Below are positions 43,822 through 51,750 of a DNA stretch of 64,000 nucleotides, in pieces. Made by a program: the position numbers and the translations under genes. Under the pieces are notes generated by a model. The model did not search any database. It was given only the letters and a program-made list of their open reading frames with translations, and was not told the DNA's origin. The DNA is taken from assembly GCF_003590835.1 (NCBI RefSeq), contig NZ_QYUQ01000002.1, positions 3,658,001 through 3,722,000 on the forward strand. Reading direction: 5' to 3'. Every line of letters begins with the position of its first letter. Positions within the stretch are counted from its first letter, which is position 1. This stretch comes from Noviherbaspirillum sedimenti. GTDB lineage: Bacteria; Pseudomonadota; Gammaproteobacteria; Burkholderiales; Burkholderiaceae_D.

Positions 43822-44618
43822 AGACCGCTGCGGGAGTTGGCGCACCGCGCGGCCGGCTTGCCGGCAAGGTGGCCATCGTCACCGGCGGTGGTGGCGGCAT
43901 TGGCCGGGCCACAGTCAAGCGTTTCGTCGAGGAGGGCGCATCGGTCGTCGTTGCCGAGTTCGACCGGGAGGCGGGAATGGCCAGCGCCAGTGCGGCAGGC
44001 GATGCGGCGGTCTTTATGCCGCTCGACGCCGGCGATGAAGCCAGCTGGCGTGCCTTGGTCGCCGAGACGATGACCCGCTTTGGCGCGCTGCACATCCTCG
44101 TCAACAATGCAGCTTTCCGCATACCGCTGACGATAGAGGAAACCACGCTCGAGCTGTGGCACAGCAACCAGCGTGTGACGTCTGACGGGGCCTTCCTGGG
44201 CACGAAGATCGCAGGGGAGTTTATGGCAGAAGGCGGATCGATCGTGAACATTGCGAGTCTGGGCGCCTTTGTCGGACTGCCGGCATCCTTTCCCTACAGC
44301 GCGGCAAAAGGTGCCGTCCGTGCCATGTCTCGCTCGGCGGCCCTTTCTTTCGCGGCGGAAAAGCGGCGGATTCGCGTCAACGTCATTGCACCCGGCGGCA
44401 CCCTGACCGAAGCCATTCAACAGCAGATGCAGCGGATTGCCGACCGCGAAGGCACGACACCTGAGGCCGTTCTCGCCAAGGTGGTGGCGGACGTGCCCCT
44501 CAAGCGGATGGCTGCGCCACGCGAACTTGCCAATGCCATTCTTTTTCTCGCCTCGGACGAGGCGAGTTTCATCACCGGCGCTGAATTGCTGGTCGATGGA
44601 GGGGCAACGGCCACCTGA
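43818..44618 (+). CDS. Short-chain dehydrogenase/reductase
   Basis: The protein has 266 residues with TGGGGGIG, VNNAA and YSAAK, the classical SDR cofactor, structural and catalytic motifs, ending in LLVDGGATAT as FabG-like enzymes do. The start at 43818 is set by the ATGA overlap. It is the last gene of the string that begins at 30070. Confidence 0.9.
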   Translation: MKTAAGVGAPRGRLAGKVAIVTGGGGGIGRATVKRFVEEGASVVVAEFDREAGMASASAAGDAAVFMPLDAGDEASWRALVAETMTRFGALHILVNNAAFRIPLTIEETTLELWHSNQRVTSDGAFLGTKIAGEFMAEGGSIVNIASLGAFVGLPASFPYSAAKGAVRAMSRSAALSFAAEKRRIRVNVIAPGGTLTEAIQQQMQRIADREGTTPEAVLAKVVADVPLKRMAAPRELANAILFLASDEASFITGAELLVDGGATAT

Positions 44619-44657
44619 GCAATTTGATGCCGCCAAATATTTTTGCATCATCACAAT

Positions 44658-44689
44658 ACGAAAATTCGTTATATATACCGATATGTCGT
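44658..44689. promoter_or_regulatory. Paired palindromic operator upstream of the decayed SDR and Rieske gene 1
   Basis: ACGAAAATTCGT (44658-44669, perfect) and CCGATATGTCGT (44678-44689, one mismatch) start exactly 20 bp apart. The surrounding 150 bp is a diverged copy of the region upstream of the SDR at 47682, which has the same pair. Confidence 0.7.
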
Positions 44690-44805
44690 TGTGAGATTCG
44701 GCGAAACGAAGTAAGATTGGCAGATATTTTGCTGCGCATCGCATTTCGTGGAATGTGTCAGCATTTCTTGAAGCCCCGCTACGTGGGGCGTAAGGGAATT
44801 TACTA

Positions 44806-45018
44806 ATGTCTGCATTGAATAATAATGGAAAGCACAGCCGCATCATGTCGGAGGGGGGGCTGGATAGTGGGAGTGGTGCCCGCGACGGCACCACTGGTGC
44901 GGCGATTGCGCGCCGCTTCGCGGCTGCGGGTTTGCAAAGGCACGTTGAACGTTTGATCGTTTCTGCTCTGATGCCAGGTGCTTCTGAGCGGCCCCCGGCT
45001 TGGTTGTTGGTAAATTAA
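44806..45018 (+). pseudogene. Truncated duplicate of the SDR gene at 47682
   Basis: The first 45 or so codons match the start of the SDR at 47682: GARDGTTGAAIARRFAAAGLQ here against GARDGTGAAIARRFAAGGLQ there, and the leader GGGAATTTACTAATG is identical. After GLQ the sequence is unrelated and stops at 45018, so the catalytic part is gone. The 166 bp from there to the Rieske gene hold no other gene. Confidence 0.78.
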
Positions 45019-45184
45019 AAGATGCTCATGGGCGAGAGGTCTGGTGTTTATTTTTCCAGTTCACGAATTTCATCTTTCAAATCCATCATCTAACCTGTGT
45101 AGTGTCCGCTATGTTCGCTTATAGCAAGTAGCTATTTTTCATTCAGATTGTTAAATATTTAATTCCTTGTGAGGAGATATAACG

Positions 45185-46297
45185 ATGTTTATTTATGATA
45201 GTTGGTATGTGGCGGCACTTGCGACAGAAGTGAACTCTGAAAAGCCGCTTGCTCGCATGATTCTTGGTAAGCCGATGGTATTTTTCCGGACGGACGAGGG
45301 CCAGGTAGCCGCACTTGAAGACCGTTGCATGCATCGCGGGATGCCACTTTCGGCTGGGCCTATCTGCAACAAGGGCCGCTCATTGCAATGTCCGTATCAC
45401 GGTCTTGAATTTGATATTACTGGCGCATGCGTGAAGGCGCCAAGCCAGACGTCCATACCGCGCAACATGCAGGTACTTACCTATCCGGTGGTTGAGCGCG
45501 ATTCGTTTGTCTGGGTGTGGACTGGTGATCCGGAAATTGCTGATCCAGCCACCATCCCCACTACGGGACCTGTCAACGATGACACTTTTGGACTCTTCAG
45601 TCTGCTCCACCTTGAATACAAAGCGGACTGGAAATTGATTTATGACAACGTCATGGATCTCACTCATCTTGCTTATGTCCACTCGGTAGTCAATGGCGAT
45701 GTACAAGCCAACGTCGAAGCCAAGTTGACAATTTCGACGGACGACGATGGAAAACGGGTCAGGTTTGCGCGAGAGCTTCCGAATAGTGTGCCTCCCGATC
45801 TGTACGCTGGTTTTGTCTTCAAGGGGAACTGCGACCGATGGCAGGAGATGGAATGTTCTACCAGCGGCATGCAACTCTGGAATGGGGCACTGGACGTAGG
45901 TTGTGGCGCATTGGATGGTAGTAGGGTGAGGGTGGGAGGTTTTCAGCTGTATACGTATCAGGCAGTCACGCCATCGTCGGAAGGCAACTCTCATTACTTT
46001 TCGAATGGGTATACCAATGTCCACTTGGGTAATGAAGAGGTTTTTGCCAAGATGCGTGAAGGGCACATAAAGACGCTCTATGAAGATCGCGTGATCATTG
46101 AGCCGCAGCAAGTGCGGTTGAATGAAACCCCGGGACGGCCAGTGGTCAGCCTGTCGGCGGATGCCGCAGGCTTGGCGGTTCGACGCATGTTCAAGAAGCT
46201 TCTGACAGCCGAGATGGAAAAAAAGGCACCCCCCCGACCGGCCCGCTCCAGCGGTCATCAAGACCTGATGGAGGAACTGACTGGCGGCGCCAGGTAG
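45185..46297 (+). CDS. Rieske non-heme iron oxygenase 1 (vanillate O-demethylase-like)
   Basis: The protein has 370 residues. The [2Fe-2S] ligands are C48-x-H50 and C69-xx-H72; the mononuclear iron site is in NVMDLTHLAYVH with H161 and H166. The sequence is of the VanA type (single-component oxygenase alpha subunits that demethylate or hydroxylate aromatic acids). Electrons would come from a reductase such as that at 62715. About 330 bp of the Rieske domain is nearly identical to the gene at 49562, while the substrate-binding part differs. Confidence 0.92.
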   Translation: MFIYDSWYVAALATEVNSEKPLARMILGKPMVFFRTDEGQVAALEDRCMHRGMPLSAGPICNKGRSLQCPYHGLEFDITGACVKAPSQTSIPRNMQVLTYPVVERDSFVWVWTGDPEIADPATIPTTGPVNDDTFGLFSLLHLEYKADWKLIYDNVMDLTHLAYVHSVVNGDVQANVEAKLTISTDDDGKRVRFARELPNSVPPDLYAGFVFKGNCDRWQEMECSTSGMQLWNGALDVGCGALDGSRVRVGGFQLYTYQAVTPSSEGNSHYFSNGYTNVHLGNEEVFAKMREGHIKTLYEDRVIIEPQQVRLNETPGRPVVSLSADAAGLAVRRMFKKLLTAEMEKKAPPRPARSSGHQDLMEELTGGAR

Positions 46298-46331
46298 GCG
46301 GTTGCGAAAAGTGGCTTGACAAGGGCTGCAA

Positions 46332-46368
46332 TTGCATTGGGTGGCGCAAATATCGCCATCCAATGCAA
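46332..46368. other. 15-bp hairpin after Rieske gene 1
   Basis: TTGCATTGGGTGGCG pairs with CGCCATCCAATGCAA (one G-T wobble) around a 7-base loop. No T-run follows. The same hairpin follows Rieske gene 2 at 50727-50763. It is probably a transcript end or stabiliser carried along in the duplication. Confidence 0.6.
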
Positions 46369-46468
46369 GAAGCGGCTCCCGCATCCATGAAAGTCTCTTT
46401 TCAATGCCATTTGCCAGTCATGCGGAAGAATCGTCGCAATGTCTGGCTGATCGGCTGCGCATGCGATT

Positions 46469-47281
46469 TTAAGAATGGGAAGATGCATTTTTTCTGGGGC
46501 CGCGCGCAGGGGATCGCGGTCTGCCCTTGGATTTCGGAGCATTATCCATGCCGAACGCTGCCTCCTTGACCTCCAGCAGCGCTTCCTTATATTCCTTCTC
46601 GTGGGACTTCAGGCGATCGCTCGGTCCGGTCAGCGAGAGGCCGACCAATCGGTCTCCAACTCGGCCCGAAATCGCAAATGAGCTCAGTCCCTCGCGCCCT
46701 TCATCCACTGCTGAAAATATCCCGGTTTCCCGTTGTTTTGCGATCTCCGCCTCCAGTTGTTCAGGATTGACGATCGTGTTGCTGGTTAGGGCCCGCAGTG
46801 GCTTCAAGCGAAGCAAACGGTAGCGTGTCTGTGGATCCATTTCTGCCAGAATTGCTTTGCCAATCGACGTCGCGTGGATGGCGACATGGTCACCTTCCAA
46901 GGCGACATAACGCAGCCGGTGCGATCCTTCTTGCGCAGCGACGAGGCGAACTTCGTAGTCATCGATTTCGCCAAAATAGCAACTCTCCATTGTCTTTTCG
47001 CTGAGAAGCGCAGCTGCTTCCTTGCCAATTGCATACAGTTCATCGTGCTTTGCAATCTCCGCTGCGACGTTAGTCAGTCTGCTAGTCGGATAATAACGCT
47101 TGGTACCTGCGGTGCGGGCGACATAACCGATCTCGTGCAGTGTGCTGAGTAAGTCAGAGCAACTGCTTTCCGGGAGGTCAAGCAGTCGCGCCAACTCGGA
47201 TTTGAGTAGCTCTCGCTTCTCTCTGGCAAATACTTCAAATACGGCTAACGCGCGAGCGGCAGCTGGTACGGTGGTGGCCAA
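46469..47281 (-). CDS. IclR-family transcriptional regulator 2
   Basis: The protein has 270 residues. The winged helix and effector domain align with regulator 1 without gaps in the DNA-binding part (AREKRELLKSELARLLDLPE against AREKRELLKSELARFLNLPE). The start codon is TTG at 47281, seven or eight bases after AGGGGAG; no ATG fits. The C-terminal 20 residues are Lys/Arg/Pro/Ser rich. It is divergent from the SDR gene, with three operator sites in the 400-bp gap. It shares, or competes for, sites with regulator 1 if the recognition helices match as they appear to. Confidence 0.92.
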   Translation of the reverse strand: MATTVPAAARALAVFEVFAREKRELLKSELARLLDLPESSCSDLLSTLHEIGYVARTAGTKRYYPTSRLTNVAAEIAKHDELYAIGKEAAALLSEKTMESCYFGEIDDYEVRLVAAQEGSHRLRYVALEGDHVAIHATSIGKAILAEMDPQTRYRLLRLKPLRALTSNTIVNPEQLEAEIAKQRETGIFSAVDEGREGLSSFAISGRVGDRLVGLSLTGPSDRLKSHEKEYKEALLEVKEAAFGMDNAPKSKGRPRSPARGPRKNASSHS

Positions 47282-47441
47282 TTAAAAATCTCCCCTATGA
47301 GTTTGGTATAACAATGAAGGCAGTTGCGATAAGTAATTGTACAAATTGCTATTCATGATTCGTTTCTTGCATGATTGCAAATCGAGTTCATTGGAAGCGA
47401 TTAATTCGACTATTTATTATGTAACTTGAACTTCATTTTAT

Positions 47442-47453
47442 ACGAAATTTCGT
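47442..47453. promoter_or_regulatory. Perfect 14-bp palindrome upstream of IclR regulator 2
   Basis: TACGAAATTTCGTA (47441-47454) is completely self-complementary and is the best single match to the operator consensus in the window. It has no 20-bp partner. It is 160 bp upstream of the leftward IclR start. Confidence 0.65.
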
Positions 47454-47534
47454 AATTTTTTACAACTGCCGGCATCCAAAAATGCCAAGTCAGGCCGGCG
47501 GTTATTGCCGGCCAAATACTTTTTGCGCCATAAA

Positions 47535-47566
47535 ACGATAATTCGTTATATTAAACGATATGTCGT
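47535..47566. promoter_or_regulatory. Paired palindromic operator upstream of the SDR/hydratase/Rieske 2 unit
   Basis: ACGATAATTCGT (47535-47546) and ACGATATGTCGT (47555-47566) are both perfect ACGA-N4-TCGT sites, exactly 20 bp apart. They are the clearest pair in the window, about 115-147 bp upstream of the start at 47682. Confidence 0.8.
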
Positions 47567-47681
47567 TGCTAAATTCAATGTGATGAAGTAGGATTGACCG
47601 GTATTTGCGGCAAATTGCATTTGATAAAAGGTGGCGATATTTTTTATAGCCCTCACATAGGGGATATAAGGGAATTTACTA

Positions 47682-48461
47682 ATGGCTGCAGTAAATAGTA
47701 ATGTCGAGCAAGGGGCCGTCATGTCGGCGGGGGTTGCCTGGGTGGTCGGCGTGGGCGCTCGCGATGGCACGGGCGCCGCGATAGCGCGTCGTTTTGCGGC
47801 TGGCGGGCTGCAGGTAGCGGTTACCGGTCGCACTGCGGAAAAAATTCAGGCGGTGGTTGACGAAATCAACGCGCTTGGCGGTCGTGCGGTCGCTGCTTTG
47901 GGCGATGCTTCCAGTGACCAGGGTCTGGCCAATGCGCTTCAAATCGTCAAGCAATTGGGGCCCTTGCGTGCAGCGATTTACAATGCCGGCGGTAGTCAGT
48001 GGCGGTCCGGGATTCTCGAAATGGACACCGCTTTTATTGAAGACGTGTGGCGCACCAACTGCCTCGGCGGTTTTATTGTCGGCCGCGAAGCAGCGAAGTT
48101 AATGTTGCCCCAGGAAAGAGGATCGATCTTGTTCACGGGATCGATTTCGGGTTCGGTGGCGCGTCCCAAGCTGGCTGCGTATGCAGCGGCGAAGTTCGGC
48201 CTGCGTGCCGTGGCACAGGCAATGGCGCGCGAATTCTGGGCCAAAAATATCCATGTGGCGCATATCGTGCCGGTTGGGCCTATCGATGGTGACCGGCTGC
48301 TGTCCAGGTTTCCCGATGTCCGCGAGCGCCGTCCGCCCGATGCGCTCATCCCGACTGAGCAGATCGCTGAAGCCTTCTGGAATGTGCATTGCCAGCCGCG
48401 TTCCGCATGGACGTTCGAGATGGATTTGCGTCCGTATTGCGAAACGTTGGCAATGGAATGA
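47682..48461 (+). CDS. Short-chain dehydrogenase/reductase
   Basis: The protein has 259 residues. The cofactor motif is atypical (VVGVGARDGTGAAIARRF in place of TGxxxGxG), NAGG stands where NNAG is usual, and YAAAK carries the active-site Tyr/Lys. The start may instead be the ATG at 47721 (MSAGVAWVVG). It heads a unit with the enoyl-CoA hydratase and Rieske gene 2. A truncated copy lies at 44806-45018. Confidence 0.87.
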   Translation: MAAVNSNVEQGAVMSAGVAWVVGVGARDGTGAAIARRFAAGGLQVAVTGRTAEKIQAVVDEINALGGRAVAALGDASSDQGLANALQIVKQLGPLRAAIYNAGGSQWRSGILEMDTAFIEDVWRTNCLGGFIVGREAAKLMLPQERGSILFTGSISGSVARPKLAAYAAAKFGLRAVAQAMAREFWAKNIHVAHIVPVGPIDGDRLLSRFPDVRERRPPDALIPTEQIAEAFWNVHCQPRSAWTFEMDLRPYCETLAME

Positions 48462-48558
48462 TCTGAAGGCCGCACCAGTTTTCGTATGCAACGATGCGTT
48501 ATCGCGTAAATATACAAAAAAAGGATATTTTTCATGTCCGAGACCGTATTCAAATGTG

Positions 48559-48640
48559 CCGATTTCAACAATTTATACCTCCAACCGTGTTGCGAATTTA
48601 TGCGAGCACGGCGGAAATTCTCAAGCTCGTAATTTCGCGC
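48559..48640 (+). pseudogene. Decayed 3' end of an acyl-CoA dehydrogenase gene
   Basis: Translated in one frame the stretch reads PISTIYTSN, and after a 2-base deletion at about 48586 the next frame reads VLRIYASTAEILKLVISR. This matches the end of the dehydrogenase at 20951 (PISRIYTSNRV, then LRIYGGTSEIMKLIIAR). Nothing else of the gene is visible in the 213-bp gap, so it is a short relic, showing that this unit once had a dehydrogenase gene between SDR and hydratase. Confidence 0.72.
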
Positions 48641-48674
48641 TTCCCTGTAATCATCCCTATCTAAAGAGTTAAAA

Positions 48675-49508
48675 ATGAGCAAATATCAAACCATTACTTA
48701 CGAACGCAAAGGCCGCATCGCTTATCTGATGTTCAATCGTCCGGAAGCCTTGAACACGATGAACGATGAACTGGAGCGCGAAACCCGTGCCGCGCTGCTG
48801 GAATATGACCTCGATGATGAGGCTTGGGTTTTGATCCTGCACGGTGCCGGCCGCTGCTTCTGCGCTGGCGTCGACGTTCGTACCCACGGCTCGTTTGCCT
48901 TGGCCGCGGATGATAAAGCCAGGGAAGAGGGCCAGGTTGCGGCGGCCAAGAAGGGGGTGATCGGCGCCGCACAGCATCTGCTGGGAACAGGGGGCGAGGG
49001 CTGGATGGGTCGTACCATCAATTACAAGCCGGTGATTGCCGCCGTACATGGTTATGCGCTGGGTGGTGGTGCTCACATCGCCGCGGAGTGCGATCTGGTG
49101 GTCGTCACGGAAGACGCCTCCTTCGCCACCAGCGAAACCAGCCGTGGCATGTCTGGCTCGCGCACTTGGGCGAAGATCCGCACCTTCATGCCATCGAAAG
49201 TTGCCAACGAAATGCTGATGACCGGCTCGCGCATCCCGGGCGCGGAACTGTATCGCCTCGGCTTGGCTAACCGTTTGGTGCCAAATGGCGAACATCTGCA
49301 GGCTGCCGAAGAACTTGCGCAAAAGTTGCTGGAAGCCCCACCCTTGGCAGTACGTGACGCAGTCCGCGTGAGTCGCCGCCTGTGGGTGCAGCATGCGACC
49401 CAGCTCGACCATGAAATGCAATTGACCAGGCTGGATCTTACCGAAGACTTCAAAGAAGCGGGTCGCGCATTCATGGAAAAGCGCAAGCCTGTCTTCAAGG
49501 CGCGTTGA
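48675..49508 (+). CDS. Enoyl-CoA hydratase/isomerase-family protein
   Basis: The protein has 277 residues of the crotonase fold: FNRPEALNTMND at the N-terminus, FCAGVDVRTHG forming the first oxyanion-hole segment, and GYALGGGAHIAAECDLVVVT the second. A Glu lies in AAEC and another in TSETSRGM, the two usual catalytic positions. An insertion (about residues 75-115) enlarges the active-site loop. It hydrates or isomerises an enoyl-CoA ester made by a dehydrogenase. Confidence 0.9.
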   Translation: MSKYQTITYERKGRIAYLMFNRPEALNTMNDELERETRAALLEYDLDDEAWVLILHGAGRCFCAGVDVRTHGSFALAADDKAREEGQVAAAKKGVIGAAQHLLGTGGEGWMGRTINYKPVIAAVHGYALGGGAHIAAECDLVVVTEDASFATSETSRGMSGSRTWAKIRTFMPSKVANEMLMTGSRIPGAELYRLGLANRLVPNGEHLQAAEELAQKLLEAPPLAVRDAVRVSRRLWVQHATQLDHEMQLTRLDLTEDFKEAGRAFMEKRKPVFKAR

Positions 49509-49561
49509 GCGCTAGATAGTTCCTACTGTTAATTTTAAATGCATTGCGAGGAGATATAGTG

Positions 49562-50692
49562 ATGTTTATTTATGATAATTGGTATGTGGCAGCGCTCACG
49601 ACAGAAGTGAACTCTGAAAAGCCGCTTGCTCGCATGATTGTTGGTAAGCCGATGGTATTTTTCCGGACGGACGAGGGCCAGGTAGCCGCACTTGAAGACC
49701 GTTGCATGCATCGCGGGATGCCACTTTCGGCTGGGCCTATCTGCAACAAGGGCCGCTCATTGCAATGTCCGTATCACGGTCTTGAATTTGATATTACTGG
49801 CGCATGCGTGAAGGCGCCAAGCCAGACGTCCATACCGCGCAACATGCAGGTACTTACCTATCCGGTGGTTGAGCGCGATTCGTTTGTCTGGGTGTGGACT
49901 GGTGATCCGGAAATTGCTGATCCAGCCACCATCCCCAGGACCACGCTCGGCGAACCGGACACTTTTGGAACATTTAATCTGGCTCACATTGAGTACAAAG
50001 CGGACTGGAAATTGATTTATGACAACGTCATGGATCTCACTCATCTTGCTTATGTCCACACGGTAGTCAATGGCGATGTACAGGCCAACGTCGAAGCCAA
50101 GTTGACAATTTCGACGGACGACGATGGAAAACGGGTCAGTTTCGTGAGAAAGCTGCCAGATAGTATTCCCGCCGATCAGTACAAAATGGGTTTTGATTTC
50201 AAGGGGAACTGCGACCGATGGCAGGAGATTGAATGTTCTGCCAGCGGCATGCTCATCTGGACTGGGGCAATGGACGTCGGTTGTGGCGCATTGGATGGTA
50301 ATGCAGGCGCAATGGAGACCAAGCGTACCGGAGGTTTTCAACTGGTTTCGTATCATGCAATCACGCCATCGACGGAAGGCAACGCCCATTACTTTGCAAG
50401 TGGACATGTTAATGTCCACTTGGGCAATGAAGAGGTTTTTGCCAAGATGCGCGAAGGGCAGATGACGACTCTCTATGAAGATCGCGTTATCCTGGAGCCA
50501 CAGCAAGCGCGGTTGAATGAAACCCCGGGACGGCCAGTGGTCAGCCTGGCGGCGGATGCCGCAGGATTGGCGGTTCGACGCATGTTCAAGAAGCTTCTGA
50601 CAGCCGAGATGGAAAAAAAGGCCCCCCCCCGACCGGCCCGCTCCAGCGGTCATCAAGACCTGATGGTGGAATTGACCGGCGGCGCCAGGTAG
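49562..50692 (+). CDS. Rieske non-heme iron oxygenase 2 (vanillate O-demethylase-like)
   Basis: The protein has 376 residues and is a close paralogue of the gene at 45185, with the same ligands (C48, H50, C69, H72; H161, H166). About 330 bp in the Rieske part differ by a single base, while 45560-45620 and 45765-46040 of gene 1 have many changes relative to this gene. A coding A7 followed by C9 tract (50613-50630) near the 3' end could slip. The start is ATG 49562 after GAGGAGATA. Confidence 0.92.
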   Translation: MFIYDNWYVAALTTEVNSEKPLARMIVGKPMVFFRTDEGQVAALEDRCMHRGMPLSAGPICNKGRSLQCPYHGLEFDITGACVKAPSQTSIPRNMQVLTYPVVERDSFVWVWTGDPEIADPATIPRTTLGEPDTFGTFNLAHIEYKADWKLIYDNVMDLTHLAYVHTVVNGDVQANVEAKLTISTDDDGKRVSFVRKLPDSIPADQYKMGFDFKGNCDRWQEIECSASGMLIWTGAMDVGCGALDGNAGAMETKRTGGFQLVSYHAITPSTEGNAHYFASGHVNVHLGNEEVFAKMREGQMTTLYEDRVILEPQQARLNETPGRPVVSLAADAAGLAVRRMFKKLLTAEMEKKAPPRPARSSGHQDLMVELTGGAR

Positions 50693-50726
50693 GCGGTTGC
50701 GAAAAGTGGCTTGACAAGGGCTGCAA

Positions 50727-50763
50727 TTGCATTGGGTGGCGCTAATGTCGCCATCCAATGCAA
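50727..50763. other. 15-bp hairpin after Rieske gene 2
   Basis: This is the same stem as at 46332-46368 with loop CTAATGT. Base changes between the two copies lie only in the loop, so the paired bases have been kept. Confidence 0.6.
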
Positions 50764-50879
50764 GAAGCGGCTCCCGCATTCATGAAAATCCCTGTTCAAT
50801 GTCATTTGCCCAGGCACACAGAAAACATAATGGGGAAATCGCAATAAATTTTCTGATGAATTTCACAGGGAGATAGAGC

Positions 50880-51638
50880 GTGGATTTGGAACTGCAAGAC
50901 AAGGTGGCTTTCGTTACAGGTGGCGGTTCAGGTATCGGCCGGGCCGCCTGTTTGATTTTCGCGCGTGAGGGCGCCAAAGTCGCGGTGGTCGACTTCAGCG
51001 AGGAGGCTGGCCGGGAAACCGTTTGCCTGATTACTGCCGAGGGGGGGGATGCCATTTTTGTGAAAGCCAATATTCGTTCAGAAGCTGAAATTGCGAATGC
51101 AGTTGCGTCGACGGTCACCGCGTTTGGAGGGCTCGATTGCGCTTTCAACAATGCCGGCCATCGTGGCCTGGAAACGGATGTTGTGCAATGCACTGACGAG
51201 GAGTGGGACATGATGATGGAAACTAACGTCACGTCTATTCGACGATGCATGAAATACCAGATCCCGGCAATGCTCAAGCGTGGTGGAGGTGCAATCGTCA
51301 ATACATCCTCCGGCGCCGGGCTTTTCGCCCGCCAACATATGGTCGCCTACACGACCTCGAAGCATGCGGTGGTTGGCATCACCAAGTCGGCGGCTATTGA
51401 CTTCGGGCCGCTTAGCATCCGGGTCAACGCACTCCATCCCGGTGCCACCATAACGCCGATGTTAATGTCAGCAGCACCGGATCGAGACCTCTCCCCGATA
51501 GCGGCCAAGATTCCATTGCGCCGCCTGGGAACGGCGGAGGAGCAAGCCGACGCCGCGGTTTGGCTCTGTTCCGCGAGGGCGGGATTTGTCAACGGCGCTT
51601 CTATTGTGATTGATGGCGGAGTGGCCGCGCAACGCTAA
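50880..51638 (+). CDS. Short-chain dehydrogenase/reductase
   Basis: The protein has 252 residues with TGGGSGIG, NNAG and YTTSK. The start is GTG behind CAGGGAGATAGAGC. A G8 tract (51041-51048) is coding (Glu-Gly-Gly-Asp). It converges with the aldo/keto reductase gene; a 7-bp stem GGTTCGC/GCGAACC (about 51660-51691) lies between the two stops. It resembles FabG-like and cis-dihydrodiol dehydrogenase-like SDRs; the exact role is unknown. Confidence 0.9.
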   Translation: MDLELQDKVAFVTGGGSGIGRAACLIFAREGAKVAVVDFSEEAGRETVCLITAEGGDAIFVKANIRSEAEIANAVASTVTAFGGLDCAFNNAGHRGLETDVVQCTDEEWDMMMETNVTSIRRCMKYQIPAMLKRGGGAIVNTSSGAGLFARQHMVAYTTSKHAVVGITKSAAIDFGPLSIRVNALHPGATITPMLMSAAPDRDLSPIAAKIPLRRLGTAEEQADAAVWLCSARAGFVNGASIVIDGGVAAQR

Positions 51639-51750
51639 GGTTGAAGCATTTGGATCACACGGTTCGCATCATGAATTTTGTTGACGCGAACCGGCCAAGC
51701 TCACTTTCGTAATTGCGGGCCTATTCGGTCAACTTTTTTATCGGATGTGA

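Noticed and set aside
43779..44894. 371-codon leftward frame over the second SDR gene
   Set aside because: No motifs, no ribosome site, and it covers two SDR genes with intact catalytic residues on the other strand.
49757..50779. 340-codon leftward frame opposite Rieske gene 2 (and its twin at 45380-46384)
   Set aside because: It recurs in both places only because the Rieske genes are duplicated; the sense frames have all iron ligands.
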